Numbered from the stretch's first letter, positions 21,301 to 33,119 are shown. The stretch is DNA of 64,000 bases from an uncultured Ruminiclostridium sp. (GCA_947629925.1 CANRFO010000005.1:62001-126000); one strand, 5' to 3'. Numbers and translations: made by a program. Notes: generated from the sequence alone by a model not told the origin.

Positions 21301-21776
21301 GGTGAAACAAGGCTCCTTTCGTCAGCGCTTTCCCCTGCAAAATTAACGCCTTTTTCCTTATATCTCTGCAAGATGAAGTGAGTTGCGGTGGAAAGAACTC
21401 CGTCAAGGGGAGCCAGCCTTTCCGACACGAACATAGCCACCTGTCTCAGATTTTTTCCTCTTATGATTACCGCAAGATCAAATCCGCCGCTCATAAGCTG
21501 AACCGTATCCACCTCGTCATACTGAGCGATAGTTGCGGCAATATCGTCGTATCCGAACTTTGCCTCAGGGGAAACTTTAAGCTCGATAAACGCCGTAACT
21601 GCGTTTGTGTTAGCCTTTTCCTCGTTGATGATGGCGGAATAGCCTATTATTATCCCGTCCTCCTCAAGCTGCTTTATCTGTTTTCCGACCTCTTCGGGGG
21701 TCATTCCCGTGAGAGTGGCAAGCTGTTCGTTTGACATTCTTGCATTTTCTCTCAGCAGATCCACCAGATTTTTCAT
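21297..21776 (-). CDS. Lrp/AsnC family transcriptional regulator
   Basis: MSNEQLATLTGMTPEEVGKQIKQLEEDGIIIGYSAIIN winged HTH + RAM domain. Confidence 0.9.
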   Translation of the reverse strand: MKNLVDLLRENARMSNEQLATLTGMTPEEVGKQIKQLEEDGIIIGYSAIINEEKANTNAVTAFIELKVSPEAKFGYDDIAATIAQYDEVDTVQLMSGGFDLAVIIRGKNLRQVAMFVSERLAPLDGVLSTATHFILQRYKEKGVNFAGESADERSLVSP

Positions 21777-21790
21777 ACCTATATCCTTTC

Positions 21791-22615
21791 TCAGTCAATA
21801 TTTACCCCAACGGGCTTTCTGTTTTTATAGTAATATATCTTATCAAATCCGCATTTCTTTGCAAGGGCTATGCTTTCCCTTATCCCTTTTCCAAGGTCAT
21901 TTGTCCTGTGTGCGTCAGAACCCACCGTGATTATCTCTCCGCCGCATTTTTTGTAAAGGCTGACGTAATGCTCATCAGGCATCGTCACCCCTATATTCTG
22001 CCGCAGTCCCGAGGAATTTATCTCTATCCCCATTCCGTTTTTTACAAGCGTTCTGAAAATTTCCTCAATGATATTTTCATACCTGCTCATATCTATCTTT
22101 ATTCCGAAATCGCCTTGTATATATCTCAGCGGATATGTAAGATGTCCCAGCACGTCGAACCGTCCCCATTCCGCCATTTGCAGCACTTCGTCAAAATAAA
22201 GTCCCAGCAGATAGTACGGGTCTGTCTTCTGATAATCAAGATAGTAAAAATCGTCCCAGCCCTTTACCATATGGCAGGAGCCGATGATAAATTCATAGTC
22301 ATAGCTGTCAAGCATACGCTCTGTCAGCTTCATATCGTGGAGCGGCTGTCCCAACTCCACCCCGTAATGCATATCCAGCTTCCCCTCAAATTCCCTTATC
22401 ACCTGCGGCACCAGTATTGATGATTCCCTGACGGGCTCTTCATAAAGAAATTCCTCGTCATAGAACTTGTTTATCTCCAGATGGTCGGTTATCGTATAAT
22501 GCTCTATCCCAAGCTCCACCGCCCGCTGTGCCATTTCTTTGACGGTATTTTCCCCGTCGGGGGATTGAATGGAATGATTGTGACAGTCAGCTATCATTCT
22601 TATTTCTTTTTCCAA
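21791..22615 (-). CDS. PHP-domain histidinol-phosphatase family protein
   Basis: MIADCHNHSIQSPDGENTVKEMAQRAVELGIEHYTITDHLE; TVGSDAHRTNDLGKGI. Confidence 0.88.
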   Translation of the reverse strand: MEKEIRMIADCHNHSIQSPDGENTVKEMAQRAVELGIEHYTITDHLEINKFYDEEFLYEEPVRESSILVPQVIREFEGKLDMHYGVELGQPLHDMKLTERMLDSYDYEFIIGSCHMVKGWDDFYYLDYQKTDPYYLLGLYFDEVLQMAEWGRFDVLGHLTYPLRYIQGDFGIKIDMSRYENIIEEIFRTLVKNGMGIEINSSGLRQNIGVTMPDEHYVSLYKKCGGEIITVGSDAHRTNDLGKGIRESIALAKKCGFDKIYYYKNRKPVGVNID

Positions 22616-22704
22616 TATTCAACACTCCTGTAACATCTGACGCTTTATCAAAATAAAATATACAATTATTTTATCACAAAAATAAAATTTTGTCTATCTA
22701 AATC

Positions 22705-22733
22705 TTTACATTTTCTCAAAAATTAGTTATAAT
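22705..22733 (+). promoter_or_regulatory. Sigma70-type promoter
   Basis: TTTACA-17 nt-TATAAT upstream of ACT-domain gene. Confidence 0.65.
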
Positions 22734-22762
22734 ATAAAAAAAGCTTGAAAGGAATATACAGA

Positions 22763-23032
22763 ATGAAAGCCGTAGTAGCCGTTATAGGAAAGGATACGGT
22801 AGGTATCCTTGCTAAGATAAGCACTATTTGTGCGAAGTACAACGCCAACGTTATGGATGTTACCCAGACCATAATGCAGGATATGTTCGCTATGACAATG
22901 CTCATAGATATTTCAAAATGCAGCTCCGAATATGGGGTACTTGCCGAACAGCTGAAAAAAGCGGGCGAAGAAATGAATTTGCAGGTCCATGTAATGCATG
23001 AGGATATTTTTAACTCTATGCATAAGGTCTGA
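22763..23032 (+). CDS. ACT domain-containing protein
   Basis: MKAVVAVIGKDTVGILAKISTICAKYNANVMDVTQTIMQDMFAMTMLID. Confidence 0.93.
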   Translation: MKAVVAVIGKDTVGILAKISTICAKYNANVMDVTQTIMQDMFAMTMLIDISKCSSEYGVLAEQLKKAGEEMNLQVHVMHEDIFNSMHKV

Positions 23033-23060
23033 ACTTAATTAAAAAAACAGAGGGAAATTT

Positions 23061-24425
23061 ATGACCACAATGTTAAGCTCCAATGATATTCTTGAAACCA
23101 TAAAGATGATACAGGAGGAAAATCTTGATATCCGCACCATAACCATGGGTATATCTCTCCTTGACTGTATCGATAGTGATATAGACAGATCCTGCACCAA
23201 AATTTACGAAAAGATGATGAGGGTAGCTCAGAATCATGTAAAGACAGGCGAAGAAATTGAAAAACGCTACGGCATACCTATTATAAACAAGCGCCTTTCC
23301 GTAACGCCCATAGCAATGCTTGCCGCCGCCGCAAAGGGAAGTCCCGTAAAATTTGCCAGAACTCTCCAAAAGGTCGCTGAGGGAACAGGCGTGAATTATA
23401 TCGGCGGTTATTCCGCCCTTGTTCACAAAGGTTTTTCCGCAGGCGACAGAGAGCTTATCGAGTCAATTCCTGAGGCACTTTCTGAAACCACAAACGTCTG
23501 CTCTTCGGTAAACGTAGGCTCCACCCGTGCGGGAATAAATATGGACGCGGTAAAGCTGATGGGTCAAGTGATACTTGACAGTGCAAAAGTCACAGCAGAC
23601 GACCATTGCTTCGGTGCGGCAAAGATAGTTGTTTTCTGCAACGCCGTTGAGGATAATCCTTTTATGGCAGGCGCATTCCACGGCGTAGGCGAACCCGACG
23701 TTGTCCTCAACGTAGGCGTAAGCGGCCCGGGCGTAGTAAGAGCCGCTCTTGCAAAAATGCCCGACGCCGATATAAGTCAAGTGGCGGAAGTAATAAAAAG
23801 GACCGCTTTCAAAATAACCCGTATGGGTCAGCTCGTGGGAACGGAAGCAGGGAAAATTTTAGGCGTTCCTTTCGGAATAGTCGATCTCTCCCTCGCCCCA
23901 ACTCCCGCAGTAGGTGACAGCGTAGCCCATATCCTTGAGGAAATGGGACTTGAAAGCTGCGGCGCGTATGGCACTACCGCCGCCCTCGCTATGCTCAACG
24001 ACGCAGTGAAAAAAGGCGGCGTAATGGCGTCCTCTCATGTAGGCGGACTTTCGGGAGCGTTTATCCCCGTTTCCGAGGACGCAGGAATGATAGACGCGGT
24101 GAATGCAGGTTCTCTGGGGCTTGAAAAGCTGGAGGCGATGACCGCTGTTTGCTCAGTAGGACTTGATATGGTGGTAGTTCCCGGTGATACCCCCGCCGAT
24201 ATAATTTCGGGAATGATAGCCGACGAAGCGGCAATAGGCATGGTAAACAGCAAGACCACCGCTGTAAGAGTTATCCCCGCCATAGGAATGAAGGAGGGCG
24301 ACACCCTTGAATTCGGCGGACTTTTCGGCAGCGGTCCCGTAATGAAGATAAACCGATTTGACTGCTCAAAATTCATCTCAAGAGGCGGCAGACTTCCCGC
24401 ACCTCTGCAAAGTCTGAAGAACTGA
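23061..24425 (+). CDS. PFL family protein (DUF711/UPF0210)
   Basis: Long conserved [28 protein letters not shown]...; pairs with upstream ACT protein as in other Firmicutes. Confidence 0.93.
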   Translation: MTTMLSSNDILETIKMIQEENLDIRTITMGISLLDCIDSDIDRSCTKIYEKMMRVAQNHVKTGEEIEKRYGIPIINKRLSVTPIAMLAAAAKGSPVKFARTLQKVAEGTGVNYIGGYSALVHKGFSAGDRELIESIPEALSETTNVCSSVNVGSTRAGINMDAVKLMGQVILDSAKVTADDHCFGAAKIVVFCNAVEDNPFMAGAFHGVGEPDVVLNVGVSGPGVVRAALAKMPDADISQVAEVIKRTAFKITRMGQLVGTEAGKILGVPFGIVDLSLAPTPAVGDSVAHILEEMGLESCGAYGTTAALAMLNDAVKKGGVMASSHVGGLSGAFIPVSEDAGMIDAVNAGSLGLEKLEAMTAVCSVGLDMVVVPGDTPADIISGMIADEAAIGMVNSKTTAVRVIPAIGMKEGDTLEFGGLFGSGPVMKINRFDCSKFISRGGRLPAPLQSLKN

Positions 24426-24430
24426 CAGGC

Positions 24431-24457
24431 AAGCCCGCTCTGTGCGGGCTTTGTTTT
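24431..24457 (+). terminator. Intrinsic terminator
   Basis: AAGCCCGC-TCTGT-GCGGGCTTTGTTTTT. Confidence 0.8.
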
Positions 24458-24692
24458 TGCCTTTAGATACAAAAATAAGTATTTTACAAGCAGAAAAATA
24501 ACCAAAAAACAAAATATACATATAATTTTTTTAGATATAATCTCCGAATTTTATGAAAAGGGTATTGAAAAAAAACATCAAGAGGTTTAAAATAATTGCG
24601 ACGGAAACGATAGTTTCTGTATTTATTTTTTCTTAATACACACTATATTAAATAAAAGCTATAACAGGAACAAAAGAAACGGAGGCGCTGTC

Positions 24693-25028
24693 ATGCCTGA
24701 TATAACAAGCGTAGGTTCCATACAGTATATTCTTGAGCTGGACAGAAATGCGCGCGAGCGAGTTGAACAAGCCGCTAAAGAGGTTGAAGAAATAAAGGCT
24801 GAGGCTGATAAAAAAATTGAAGAAATGCGCGAAAGATACCGCGGGATTTTAAATCAGCGCCTTGAGACCGAAGAAAAAGCGTGCAAAGAAGAAAGTGACA
24901 AGAAGATAGCTCTTATAGAAAAAAATAAAAATGAAAAAATTGCCGCTTTTGACAAGGTGTTTGAAGAAAACCGCCGAACGCTTGAGCAGCAGATCTTTGA
25001 TGCCGTTATCGGCAAACGGGGGAAATAA
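24693..25028 (+). CDS. V-type ATP synthase subunit G/H-like coiled-coil protein
   Basis: Charged coiled coil, first gene of V-ATPase operon. Confidence 0.75.
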   Translation: MPDITSVGSIQYILELDRNARERVEQAAKEVEEIKAEADKKIEEMRERYRGILNQRLETEEKACKEESDKKIALIEKNKNEKIAAFDKVFEENRRTLEQQIFDAVIGKRGK

Positions 25029-25031
25029 ATC

Positions 25032-26057
25032 ATGGCGGACGCAATAATTGCAAAAGCCAAAGCCATTTACGGACACCTCCTTACACATGAAGATTATAAT
25101 AACCTGCTTCATAAAACCGAACTGAGTGACGTCGTCGCGTATCTTAAAACAACTTTCAACTATAAGGATACGTTTGCAAATGTAAATGAGGCTCAGATAC
25201 ACCGCGGTCAGGTGGAGCAGCTTATTTCCAAAGATGTATTTGAGTTGTATCTGAAGCTTTGCAGATTTATGGCGGCGGATAAAAACAGCTTTTGCTACTA
25301 TCTGATAAAGGAACTGGAAATAAAGCAGATAATTACCGCTCTTATGTATATAAACGCAGGTTCTCAGGAAGGTTATCTGCTCGGAATGCCGTCATATCTT
25401 ATGGGATATGTTTCATTTGATTTGATGAAACTGGCTCAGGCTAAAAGTTATGCCGAGGTCTTGAACGTCCTGTCAGGAACGCCGTATGCAAAGGTTTTGA
25501 AACCGATGCTGACAGGAACTGAAAGTATTCTTGAGCTTGATGAATGTGCAGTCGCTATGTTCGCATGGTATGTACATTGGGCATTCAAAACTATCGACCG
25601 CAGTTTTAAAGGCGCTGAAGCAAAGAATTTAAAGGAAATATTCCTTCGTCAGTCGGATTTGAACAATATTATGATGTGCTACCGTAAAAAAAGCCTTTTC
25701 AATGAGGATAAGGAAAAAATAAAGAGATCGCTTTACAGCACTTATTATCGTCTGACGCCTCAGCTGCTGGACGAAATACTGTCTCAGCCCGACGCGGCTC
25801 AGCAGCTTTTAAACCTGCTGAAAAAGATCTATTTGAAAAACAGGGTGGAATATGACCCTGAAAATATCGAAATAGCAATACGAAGATATAATTTCAGCTA
25901 TTACAAAAAGCAGCTCTGCTTCAGCAAAAACGGGACCATGGCGCTGTATGCGCTTATGGCGCTGTGTGAAGTCGAGAGTTCCAATCTGCGCAAAATAATA
26001 GAAAGTGTCAGATACGGAAGACCTCCTGCAGAAACGGAAAAACTTCTTGTAATTTAA
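25032..26057 (+). CDS. ntpC: V-type ATPase subunit C (AC39-like)
   Basis: Position in operon; AIIAKAKAIYGHLLTHEDYNNLLHKTELSDVVAYLKTT. Confidence 0.9.
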   Translation: MADAIIAKAKAIYGHLLTHEDYNNLLHKTELSDVVAYLKTTFNYKDTFANVNEAQIHRGQVEQLISKDVFELYLKLCRFMAADKNSFCYYLIKELEIKQIITALMYINAGSQEGYLLGMPSYLMGYVSFDLMKLAQAKSYAEVLNVLSGTPYAKVLKPMLTGTESILELDECAVAMFAWYVHWAFKTIDRSFKGAEAKNLKEIFLRQSDLNNIMMCYRKKSLFNEDKEKIKRSLYSTYYRLTPQLLDEILSQPDAAQQLLNLLKKIYLKNRVEYDPENIEIAIRRYNFSYYKKQLCFSKNGTMALYALMALCEVESSNLRKIIESVRYGRPPAETEKLLVI

Positions 26058-26111
26058 ATATTTATCGCAGATATCCTTGCAAAAAACTTTCATTAAGAGA
26101 AAGGGAAATCG

Positions 26112-28448
26112 ATGGCTATCGAAAAAATGGCCCTTGTCCATATCGAGGGGGCTTTAAAAAGAGTTAATAAAACTCTTTTGAAATGCTGTGAGAGTAAATG
26201 CTTTCACATCATAAACCAGAATCGGGCGGGCGATCCCACGAAAGGACTTCGTTCCTTTAAATCAAAAAGCCCGTTTACTCCGCTGCTCAATCGTTCGCGC
26301 GCACTTGCGGACACATTGGGGATAGAAGTAAAAACGGTAGATTATGATGATGTGGATATGAATGTAAGCGTGGACTTCGATAATTACCTGAAATCCATTG
26401 AGTCAAAAGCGCAGGAGCTGTCCGACAAAAGACACGAGGTCGAAGCTTCCCTGAAAGACCACAGCGAAGCGCTTATACTTGCTGAGCGGCTTACAGGCTT
26501 TAATGTCAAATTCTCAGACGCATTTGCATGTAAATTTTTGAAGATACGTTTCGGACGTCTGCCTTTGGACAGCATACCGAAGCTGTCGTATTACAGCGAC
26601 CGTGATTTTACTTATTATACTTTCGCAACGGACGAAAAATACGCTCAGATCCTTTACCTCGTTCCTATAAACGATGCGGTGGAAGTGGATGAAATTTTTA
26701 ACTCGCTGTTTTTTGAACGCACAAGGGTCCCCGATTATTTCTACGGCGATGCAGACGAAGCCAAGACCGAAATGCTTAAAGCCGTCCGTGAGGAAAATAA
26801 CCGCCTTGATATTATAGACGCAGATATAAAAGCGTTGAAGCTGGAAGTTGAGAGCGGTTTCCAAAAGGCGGTAAGCAAGCTTGCGGCTTTGGAACAAAGT
26901 TATGATTTAAGACAGAATGTCGCGGTATACAACAAAAAATTCTTTATTGCGGGATACATTCCCAAAAGAAAGCTTAAAGAATTTACGGAATCGCTGGAAA
27001 GTATTCCTGATGTAAGCGTGGCGGAAAAGCCTCTTGACAGCGAGCCGAATTCTTCTCCGCCTGTTTTGCTGAGAAACTGCTGGCTGTTCAGACCGTTTGA
27101 GATGTTTGTAAAAATGTACGGTCTGCCTAATTATAAGTGCTTTGACCCTACTCCGTATGTTGCAGTAACATTCATGCTGATTTTCGGAATAATGTTCGGA
27201 GACGTGGGACAAGGACTGCTTATAACGATCCTCGGAATAATACTTGACAAATGGCGGAAGGTAAAGCTTGCCCCCATAATGCAGCGCATAGGTATTACCA
27301 GCGCGTTGTTCGGGCTGCTTTACGGCTCAGTGTTCGGAAACGAAGAAATAATCGAGCCTTTCTTCAAGATACCCTCGGTTTATCAGGCTCTCGGATATTC
27401 TACCGCCCCGTCCGATATTTTCCAGGTATCTACGATACTGCTTCTTGCTTCTATTGCGATAGGCGTCGTACTTGTGCTTATATCAATGGCGATGAATGTC
27501 GCTGAGAATATACGCACCCCTCAGTGGTTGTCCGAAGCGGTGATAAGTCCGAACGGCATTGTGGGAATGATCTTCTATGCTTCTGTTATGTTAGGCGTTG
27601 CATTACAGCTGGGTCTCGGCATACCGATGTTCAGTGCCGCATATGTTATCTGCCTCATTATTCTTCCTTTGGCTCTGATATTTTTTAAAGAACCGATCAT
27701 ATCCTTCTTTGCAAAGAGAGTTAAACGAAGCAAGAACGTGAATATAGTGCGCGCGGTCAAAACATACAGCGCGGCAACGTCGCCTCTTGATTCAATAAAC
27801 GGTTCTGATGAGATACTTGAGGAACTGATAAATACAAACTTTGTAAGGGCGCAGTACGGCGTCATGGAAGCGGAAGCCTATGAAGCTGTAAAGAGGCGTA
27901 ACGACAAAGATTATATCTTCTATCCATTTGAAAGCGACGGCAAAAATGTAAGCGGCGTTTATGTGGCTATGGTCAATGATTTTCCCATGACTGAAAAGAT
28001 ATTTTCTTCTTTCGGTTTTAAGAAAATGAAAATGCCCGGTCATATCGAGGATATAAGAAAGGAAGAAAATCTTCGTCTTTCCGAATACACTGATGATGAG
28101 GAGAAAAAGGAGCATAAATCCGTCGGAAACTTTATCATCGAAGGAATTATCGAGCTTTTTGAAAGCTGCCTTACCTATATAACGAACACAATGTCCTTCC
28201 TTCGTATAGGAGGATTTATACTGAGCCATGCGGGTATGATGCTCGTTGTGTCGGTGCTTGCCGAAAAGGCGGGAGATGCCGCGATAGTGGTTCAGATTTT
28301 GGGAAATCTTTTTGTAATAGGTATGGAAGGCTTCCTGGTCGGAATCCAGGTGCTTCGTCTTGAATTTTATGAGGTATTCAGCCGCTTCTACAAAGGAGAC
28401 GGAAAACCCTTCAGCCCTGTTGTTGCAAATTACAGCGCAGAAGAATAA
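26112..28448 (+). CDS. ntpI: V-type ATPase subunit I (a-subunit)
   Basis: 778 aa; TPYVAVTFMLIFGIMFGDVGQGLL; TNTMSFLRIGGFILSHAGMML; multi-TM C-terminal half. Confidence 0.95.
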   Translation: MAIEKMALVHIEGALKRVNKTLLKCCESKCFHIINQNRAGDPTKGLRSFKSKSPFTPLLNRSRALADTLGIEVKTVDYDDVDMNVSVDFDNYLKSIESKAQELSDKRHEVEASLKDHSEALILAERLTGFNVKFSDAFACKFLKIRFGRLPLDSIPKLSYYSDRDFTYYTFATDEKYAQILYLVPINDAVEVDEIFNSLFFERTRVPDYFYGDADEAKTEMLKAVREENNRLDIIDADIKALKLEVESGFQKAVSKLAALEQSYDLRQNVAVYNKKFFIAGYIPKRKLKEFTESLESIPDVSVAEKPLDSEPNSSPPVLLRNCWLFRPFEMFVKMYGLPNYKCFDPTPYVAVTFMLIFGIMFGDVGQGLLITILGIILDKWRKVKLAPIMQRIGITSALFGLLYGSVFGNEEIIEPFFKIPSVYQALGYSTAPSDIFQVSTILLLASIAIGVVLVLISMAMNVAENIRTPQWLSEAVISPNGIVGMIFYASVMLGVALQLGLGIPMFSAAYVICLIILPLALIFFKEPIISFFAKRVKRSKNVNIVRAVKTYSAATSPLDSINGSDEILEELINTNFVRAQYGVMEAEAYEAVKRRNDKDYIFYPFESDGKNVSGVYVAMVNDFPMTEKIFSSFGFKKMKMPGHIEDIRKEENLRLSEYTDDEEKKEHKSVGNFIIEGIIELFESCLTYITNTMSFLRIGGFILSHAGMMLVVSVLAEKAGDAAIVVQILGNLFVIGMEGFLVGIQVLRLEFYEVFSRFYKGDGKPFSPVVANYSAEE

Positions 28449-28483
28449 ATAAAACAAAATAATTATTTCGGAGGAAATGAAAA

Positions 28484-28930
28484 ATGGAAAAAATCGTACT
28501 TTTACTTTTACCCCTTGTTGCTGTCGCTCTTATAATTATCCCTCTTGTAATATGTCTGGTACGCAAAAAGCAGGGTAAATCCGTTAATATCAAGAGATCC
28601 ATTATTGTAAACGCAAGCTCGTTCATTGGCTGCATGGCTCTTATGATATGCATTATGCCTGCTCTTGTAGGGGCTGAGCCTGCTGATGCTGAAACGACTG
28701 AAGCTGCTGCCGATGGTCTTGCAAAAGGACTTCAGTATCTCGGCGCCGCTCTTTCGACAGGCCTTGCCACAATAGGAACAGGTATTGCAGTCGGCGGAGC
28801 TGCTCCTGCGGCTATCGGTGCTACAAGCGAAGATGAAAAGAACTTCACAAAATCCCTTATATTCGTTGCACTGGGCGAAGGCGTTGCAATCTACGGCTTG
28901 CTTATTTCCATACTTATCCTGTTCAGCTAA
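28484..28930 (+). CDS. ntpK: V-type ATPase subunit K (c-ring proteolipid)
   Basis: GAALSTGLATIGTGIAVGGAAPAAIGA...FVALGEGVAIYGLLISILIL. Confidence 0.92.
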   Translation: MEKIVLLLLPLVAVALIIIPLVICLVRKKQGKSVNIKRSIIVNASSFIGCMALMICIMPALVGAEPADAETTEAAADGLAKGLQYLGAALSTGLATIGTGIAVGGAAPAAIGATSEDEKNFTKSLIFVALGEGVAIYGLLISILILFS

Positions 28931-28950
28931 AACCAAAGGAAGGGTTCGGC

Positions 28951-29259
28951 ATGAAATTTTATCTTATAAGTGATAACAATGACACTCTTATGGGAATGCG
29001 CCTTGCAGGTATAAACGGCGTGGTCGTGCATGAAAAGCCTGAAGTTATCGAAGTTCTGGATAAAGCTATGAACGATTCGGAAGTTGCCGTTATACTTATG
29101 ACTGAAAAGTTGATAAACCTTTGCAGAGAAAGAGTGTATGAACTGAAGCTTAATTGTCCGAAGCCGCTTATTGTTGAAATATCCGACCGTCACGGTACAA
29201 GCGAGGTTTCCAAAACCATAAGCAGTTATGTCAACGAAGCTATTGGACTTAAGATTTAG
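28951..29259 (+). CDS. V-type ATPase subunit F
   Basis: 102 aa; MKFYLISDNNDTLMGMRLAGINGVVVHEKPEV...LIVEISDRHGT; operon position. Confidence 0.9.
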   Translation: MKFYLISDNNDTLMGMRLAGINGVVVHEKPEVIEVLDKAMNDSEVAVILMTEKLINLCRERVYELKLNCPKPLIVEISDRHGTSEVSKTISSYVNEAIGLKI

Positions 29260-29286
29260 CAGAACGAAAGAAAGGAGCATAAAGCT

Positions 29287-29871
29287 ATGGCAGATGATAT
29301 AGAAAAAATTGCCCGCTTTGAAGATACTATCAATAAAGAAGCAGACGCTGAGATCAATTCTATGCTCTCTGAGGCAAAGAAAAATGCCGACGAAGCTGTA
29401 AGAAGCGCTTGCGAACGGTATCAGGAAAAAAGCTCGGATATTATTTCCGATGAAATAAAGAAGATGAAGAGCCGCTATGAGCGTACGGTTTCTCAGAAAA
29501 GCTTTGAAGCTTCAAGAGAGGTTATTGCGCACAGAAACGAAGCGGTAGAGCAATTTTTCTCTGAACTTGAAAAAAAGCTTATTGCATACTCCTCTACTGA
29601 AGAATATAAAGAATATCTTGCGAAAGAGATCGGTGAGATCAACGCCGAGCGTGCTTTTACTTCGTCTGTAAAGATATATGTTCGTTCAACTGATGCAGAA
29701 GGAGTCAGAAAGCTGTATCCTGACGTATGCGTTCAGGCGGACAAAAAGATAAAGCTTGGCGGCGCAAACGTATTTTATCCCGACGAGGGTATTTGCATAG
29801 ATAAGACCCTTGACAATTTATTTGAACAGCAAAAGGCCGAGTTTGTAAACAATGCCTTTATGCGGCTTTAA
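29287..29871 (+). CDS. ntpE: V-type ATPase subunit E
   Basis: Coiled-coil stalk protein between F and A genes; KIKLGGANVFYPDEGICIDKTLDNLFEQQKAEF. Confidence 0.88.
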   Translation: MADDIEKIARFEDTINKEADAEINSMLSEAKKNADEAVRSACERYQEKSSDIISDEIKKMKSRYERTVSQKSFEASREVIAHRNEAVEQFFSELEKKLIAYSSTEEYKEYLAKEIGEINAERAFTSSVKIYVRSTDAEGVRKLYPDVCVQADKKIKLGGANVFYPDEGICIDKTLDNLFEQQKAEFVNNAFMRL

Positions 29872-29882
29872 GAGGTGATAGC

Positions 29883-31646
29883 TTGAATACTGTTTATGCT
29901 ATAAACGGCCCTGTAATCAAGGTGAAGAACACAAAAGACTTTTCAATGCGTGAAATGGTCTATGTAGGTGAAAAAAAGCTGATAGGCGAGGTCATCGGCG
30001 TCAGCTCCGACTTCACAATAATACAGGTATATGAAAATACAGACGGCCTTAAAGTAGGCGAACAGGTATTTACAACAGGTTCTCCCATGAGCGCCACATT
30101 GGGCCCAGGCATTATATCAAACATATACGACGGTATCCAGCGTCCCCTTGGAGATATGAAAAAGCTTTCGGGAGCGTTTGTATCTGAAGGAAGCAGTATT
30201 CCTGCCCTTGACCTTCAGCGTAAATATGATGTAAAAATAACTGTAAAAACAGGCGATAAGGTTACAGCGGGGCAGGTTTATGCCACTTGTCCCGAAACAC
30301 CGCTCATAACTCACAAGTGCATGATACCCCCTTCAATAAAGGAAGCTGAAGTTACCTATACTGCTCCCGACGGTCAGTATACGGTAAACGATGAAGTGTT
30401 GAAAATAAAGATAGACGGCGAGGAGCAGGAGCTTTCATTAACTCTTTGCCAGAAATGGGCAATAAGAGAGCCTCGTCCTTCAAAACGCCGTCTGCCTATC
30501 AGCCGCCCTCTTATCACAGGACAGCGTATAGTTGACTCTATCCTGCCGATAGCAAAGGGCGGAGCCGCCGCAATACCCGGAGGCTTCGGCACAGGCAAGA
30601 CTATGACCCAGCACCAGCTTGCAAAATGGTGCGATGCGGACATAATCGTGTATATCGGCTGCGGCGAGCGCGGCAACGAGATGACTCAGGTGCTTGAGGA
30701 ATTCAGCGAGCTTATCGACCCGAAATCAGGCAGACCGCTTACCGACAGAACCGTTCTTATAGCCAACACCTCAAATATGCCTGTTGCCGCCCGTGAAGCG
30801 TCTATTTACACAGGCATAACCCTTGCGGAATATTACCGCGATATGGGCTATCACATAGCGATAATGGCGGACAGTACCAGCCGATGGGCTGAGGCTCTCC
30901 GTGAAATATCGGGACGTCTGGAGGAAATGCCCGCTGAAGAAGGTTTCCCTGCATATCTTCCTTCAAGACTTTCCGAGTTCTATGAACGTGCAGGCTACGT
31001 TGACACTTTAGGCGGAGATGAGGGCAGCGTCACCATTATCGGCGCCGTTTCACCACAAGGCTCTGACTTCTCCGAGCCTGTTACCCAGAACACAAAGCGC
31101 TTTGTCCGCTGCTTCTGGGCATTGGATAAATCCCTTGCTTATGCCAGACATTACCCCGCTATCAACTGGATGACCAGCTACAGCGAGTATGCCGACGAGC
31201 TTTCCGATTATTACGCCGAAAACGTAAGCCCCGACTTTACCTCCGTTCGTCAGGAGATCTCAACGCTTCTTGTTGAGGAAAACAATCTGATGGAAATAGT
31301 AAAGCTGATAGGAGCAGACGTTCTCCCCGATGACCAGAAACTGATAATCGAAACCGCAAGGCTCATCAGAGTGGGCTTTTTGCAGCAGAACGCTTTCCAC
31401 AAGGACGACACCTACGTTCCTCTTGAAAAGCAGCTTCTTATGATGAAAACTATTCTTTTCCTTTATCATAAAGCATATGAAGCTATCGGAAAAGGTGTCC
31501 TTATTTCCTCAATAATAAAAACGGGAATTTTTGACAAGCTGATAAAGATGAAATATGACATTCCCAACGACAAGCTTGAAATGTTTGAAGGTTACGACAG
31601 AGAAATAGAAAACATTTTTGCGGAATTGAACAGGGAAACAGCATAA
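29883..31646 (+). CDS. ntpA: V-type ATPase catalytic subunit A
   Basis: [73 protein letters not shown]. Confidence 0.98.
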   Translation: MNTVYAINGPVIKVKNTKDFSMREMVYVGEKKLIGEVIGVSSDFTIIQVYENTDGLKVGEQVFTTGSPMSATLGPGIISNIYDGIQRPLGDMKKLSGAFVSEGSSIPALDLQRKYDVKITVKTGDKVTAGQVYATCPETPLITHKCMIPPSIKEAEVTYTAPDGQYTVNDEVLKIKIDGEEQELSLTLCQKWAIREPRPSKRRLPISRPLITGQRIVDSILPIAKGGAAAIPGGFGTGKTMTQHQLAKWCDADIIVYIGCGERGNEMTQVLEEFSELIDPKSGRPLTDRTVLIANTSNMPVAAREASIYTGITLAEYYRDMGYHIAIMADSTSRWAEALREISGRLEEMPAEEGFPAYLPSRLSEFYERAGYVDTLGGDEGSVTIIGAVSPQGSDFSEPVTQNTKRFVRCFWALDKSLAYARHYPAINWMTSYSEYADELSDYYAENVSPDFTSVRQEISTLLVEENNLMEIVKLIGADVLPDDQKLIIETARLIRVGFLQQNAFHKDDTYVPLEKQLLMMKTILFLYHKAYEAIGKGVLISSIIKTGIFDKLIKMKYDIPNDKLEMFEGYDREIENIFAELNRETA

Positions 31647-31684
31647 GCAGCACAAACAAAAGATAACAAAGGAGACTGGTATAA

Positions 31685-33082
31685 ATGGCGATACAGTATG
31701 CCGGACTTAGCTCCGTAAACGGACCGCTTGTCTGCCTTGAAGGCGTTAAAGACGTTGGATTTGACGAAATAGCCACTATATATCTTGATGACGGAACTCA
31801 GAGGACAGGTCGTGTTGTTCAGATGGAAGGCGACAAAGTCGTTCTTCAGGTATTTGAGGGAACAGGCGGACTTTCACTGGAAAACACCAAGACCGTTTTT
31901 GGCGGTAAGCCGCTGGAGATACCTCTTGCTGAGGAAATGCTGGGCAGAGTATTTAACGGCGTGGGAAAGCCTATCGACGGTTTAGGACCTGTTTTCCCCG
32001 AAAAATACGCCGACATCAACGGCAAGCCCCTGAACCCCGTTGCCCGCTCATATCCAAGAAACTATATCCACACGGGAATAAGCTCCATAGACTGCCTTAT
32101 GACCCTTATAAGGGGACAAAAACTGCCTATCTTTTCAGGCTCAGGTCTGTCCCACAACAAGCTGGCAGTTCAGATAGTCCGTCAGGCTAAAATAGCTGAT
32201 TCGGAAGGGAAGGACTTTGCGGTGGTATTTGCCGCTATGGGTGTACAAAACGACGTTGCGGATTATTTCCGCCGCAGTTTTGAGGAATCAGGAGCGATAG
32301 AACGTGTCGTAATGTTCCTGAATATGTCTAACGACCCTATAATCGAGCGTATCCTGACCCCAAAATGCGCATTGACAGTAGCTGAATATCTTGCCTTTGA
32401 GAAGAATATGCATATTCTTGTAATAATGACAGATATTGCGTCCTACGCCGAAGCGCTCCGTGAATTCAGCTCCTCAAAAGGCGAAATCCCCGGAAGAAAG
32501 GGCTACCCCGGTTATCTCTATTCCGACCTTGCCTCTCTTTACGAAAGAGCAGGCGTTATTGAGGGCAGTACAGGTTCTGTTACCCAGATACCCATTCTCA
32601 CAATGCCCAATGATGATATAACTCATCCTATCCCCGACCTTACCGCTTACATCACAGAAGGTCAGATAGTTTTCGACCGCAACCTTGACCAGACGGGCAT
32701 TTATCCCGGCTTGTCGGTTTTGTTGTCATTGTCTCGTCTGATGAAGGACGGCATAGGCGAAGGATTTACCCGTCCCGACCATCCCGACGTTTCAAACCAG
32801 CTTTTCTCCGCTTACGCCAAGGTGCAGGACGCGCGTTCCCTCGCCTCCGTAATCGGTGAAGACGAGCTTTCTGAGATCGACAAAGCCTATATGAAATTCG
32901 GCGACGCTTTTGAAAAGCATTTCTTGAGCCAAGGCTTTGAGGAAAACCGCAGTATGGACGAAACTCTGGATCTGGCATGGGATCTTTTATGTATGCTCCC
33001 CACAGGCGAACTGGACAGAATGAGCGAAAAGCTCATATCCGAAAATTACGACCCTGCAAGAGCGGAAAAGTTTATGAGATAA
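31685..33082 (+). CDS. ntpB: V-type ATPase subunit B
   Basis: [43 protein letters not shown]. Confidence 0.98.
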   Translation: MAIQYAGLSSVNGPLVCLEGVKDVGFDEIATIYLDDGTQRTGRVVQMEGDKVVLQVFEGTGGLSLENTKTVFGGKPLEIPLAEEMLGRVFNGVGKPIDGLGPVFPEKYADINGKPLNPVARSYPRNYIHTGISSIDCLMTLIRGQKLPIFSGSGLSHNKLAVQIVRQAKIADSEGKDFAVVFAAMGVQNDVADYFRRSFEESGAIERVVMFLNMSNDPIIERILTPKCALTVAEYLAFEKNMHILVIMTDIASYAEALREFSSSKGEIPGRKGYPGYLYSDLASLYERAGVIEGSTGSVTQIPILTMPNDDITHPIPDLTAYITEGQIVFDRNLDQTGIYPGLSVLLSLSRLMKDGIGEGFTRPDHPDVSNQLFSAYAKVQDARSLASVIGEDELSEIDKAYMKFGDAFEKHFLSQGFEENRSMDETLDLAWDLLCMLPTGELDRMSEKLISENYDPARAEKFMR

Positions 33083-33119
33083 TTATTAAAACAATTATTA
33101 CAGAAAGGGCGGTGATACT

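Noticed and set aside
24590-24640. GGAAAC-GAT-AGTTTCTG hairpin upstream of the V-ATPase operon as a riboswitch/attenuator
   Set aside because: Very short stem, no conserved aptamer-like elements; not enough evidence.
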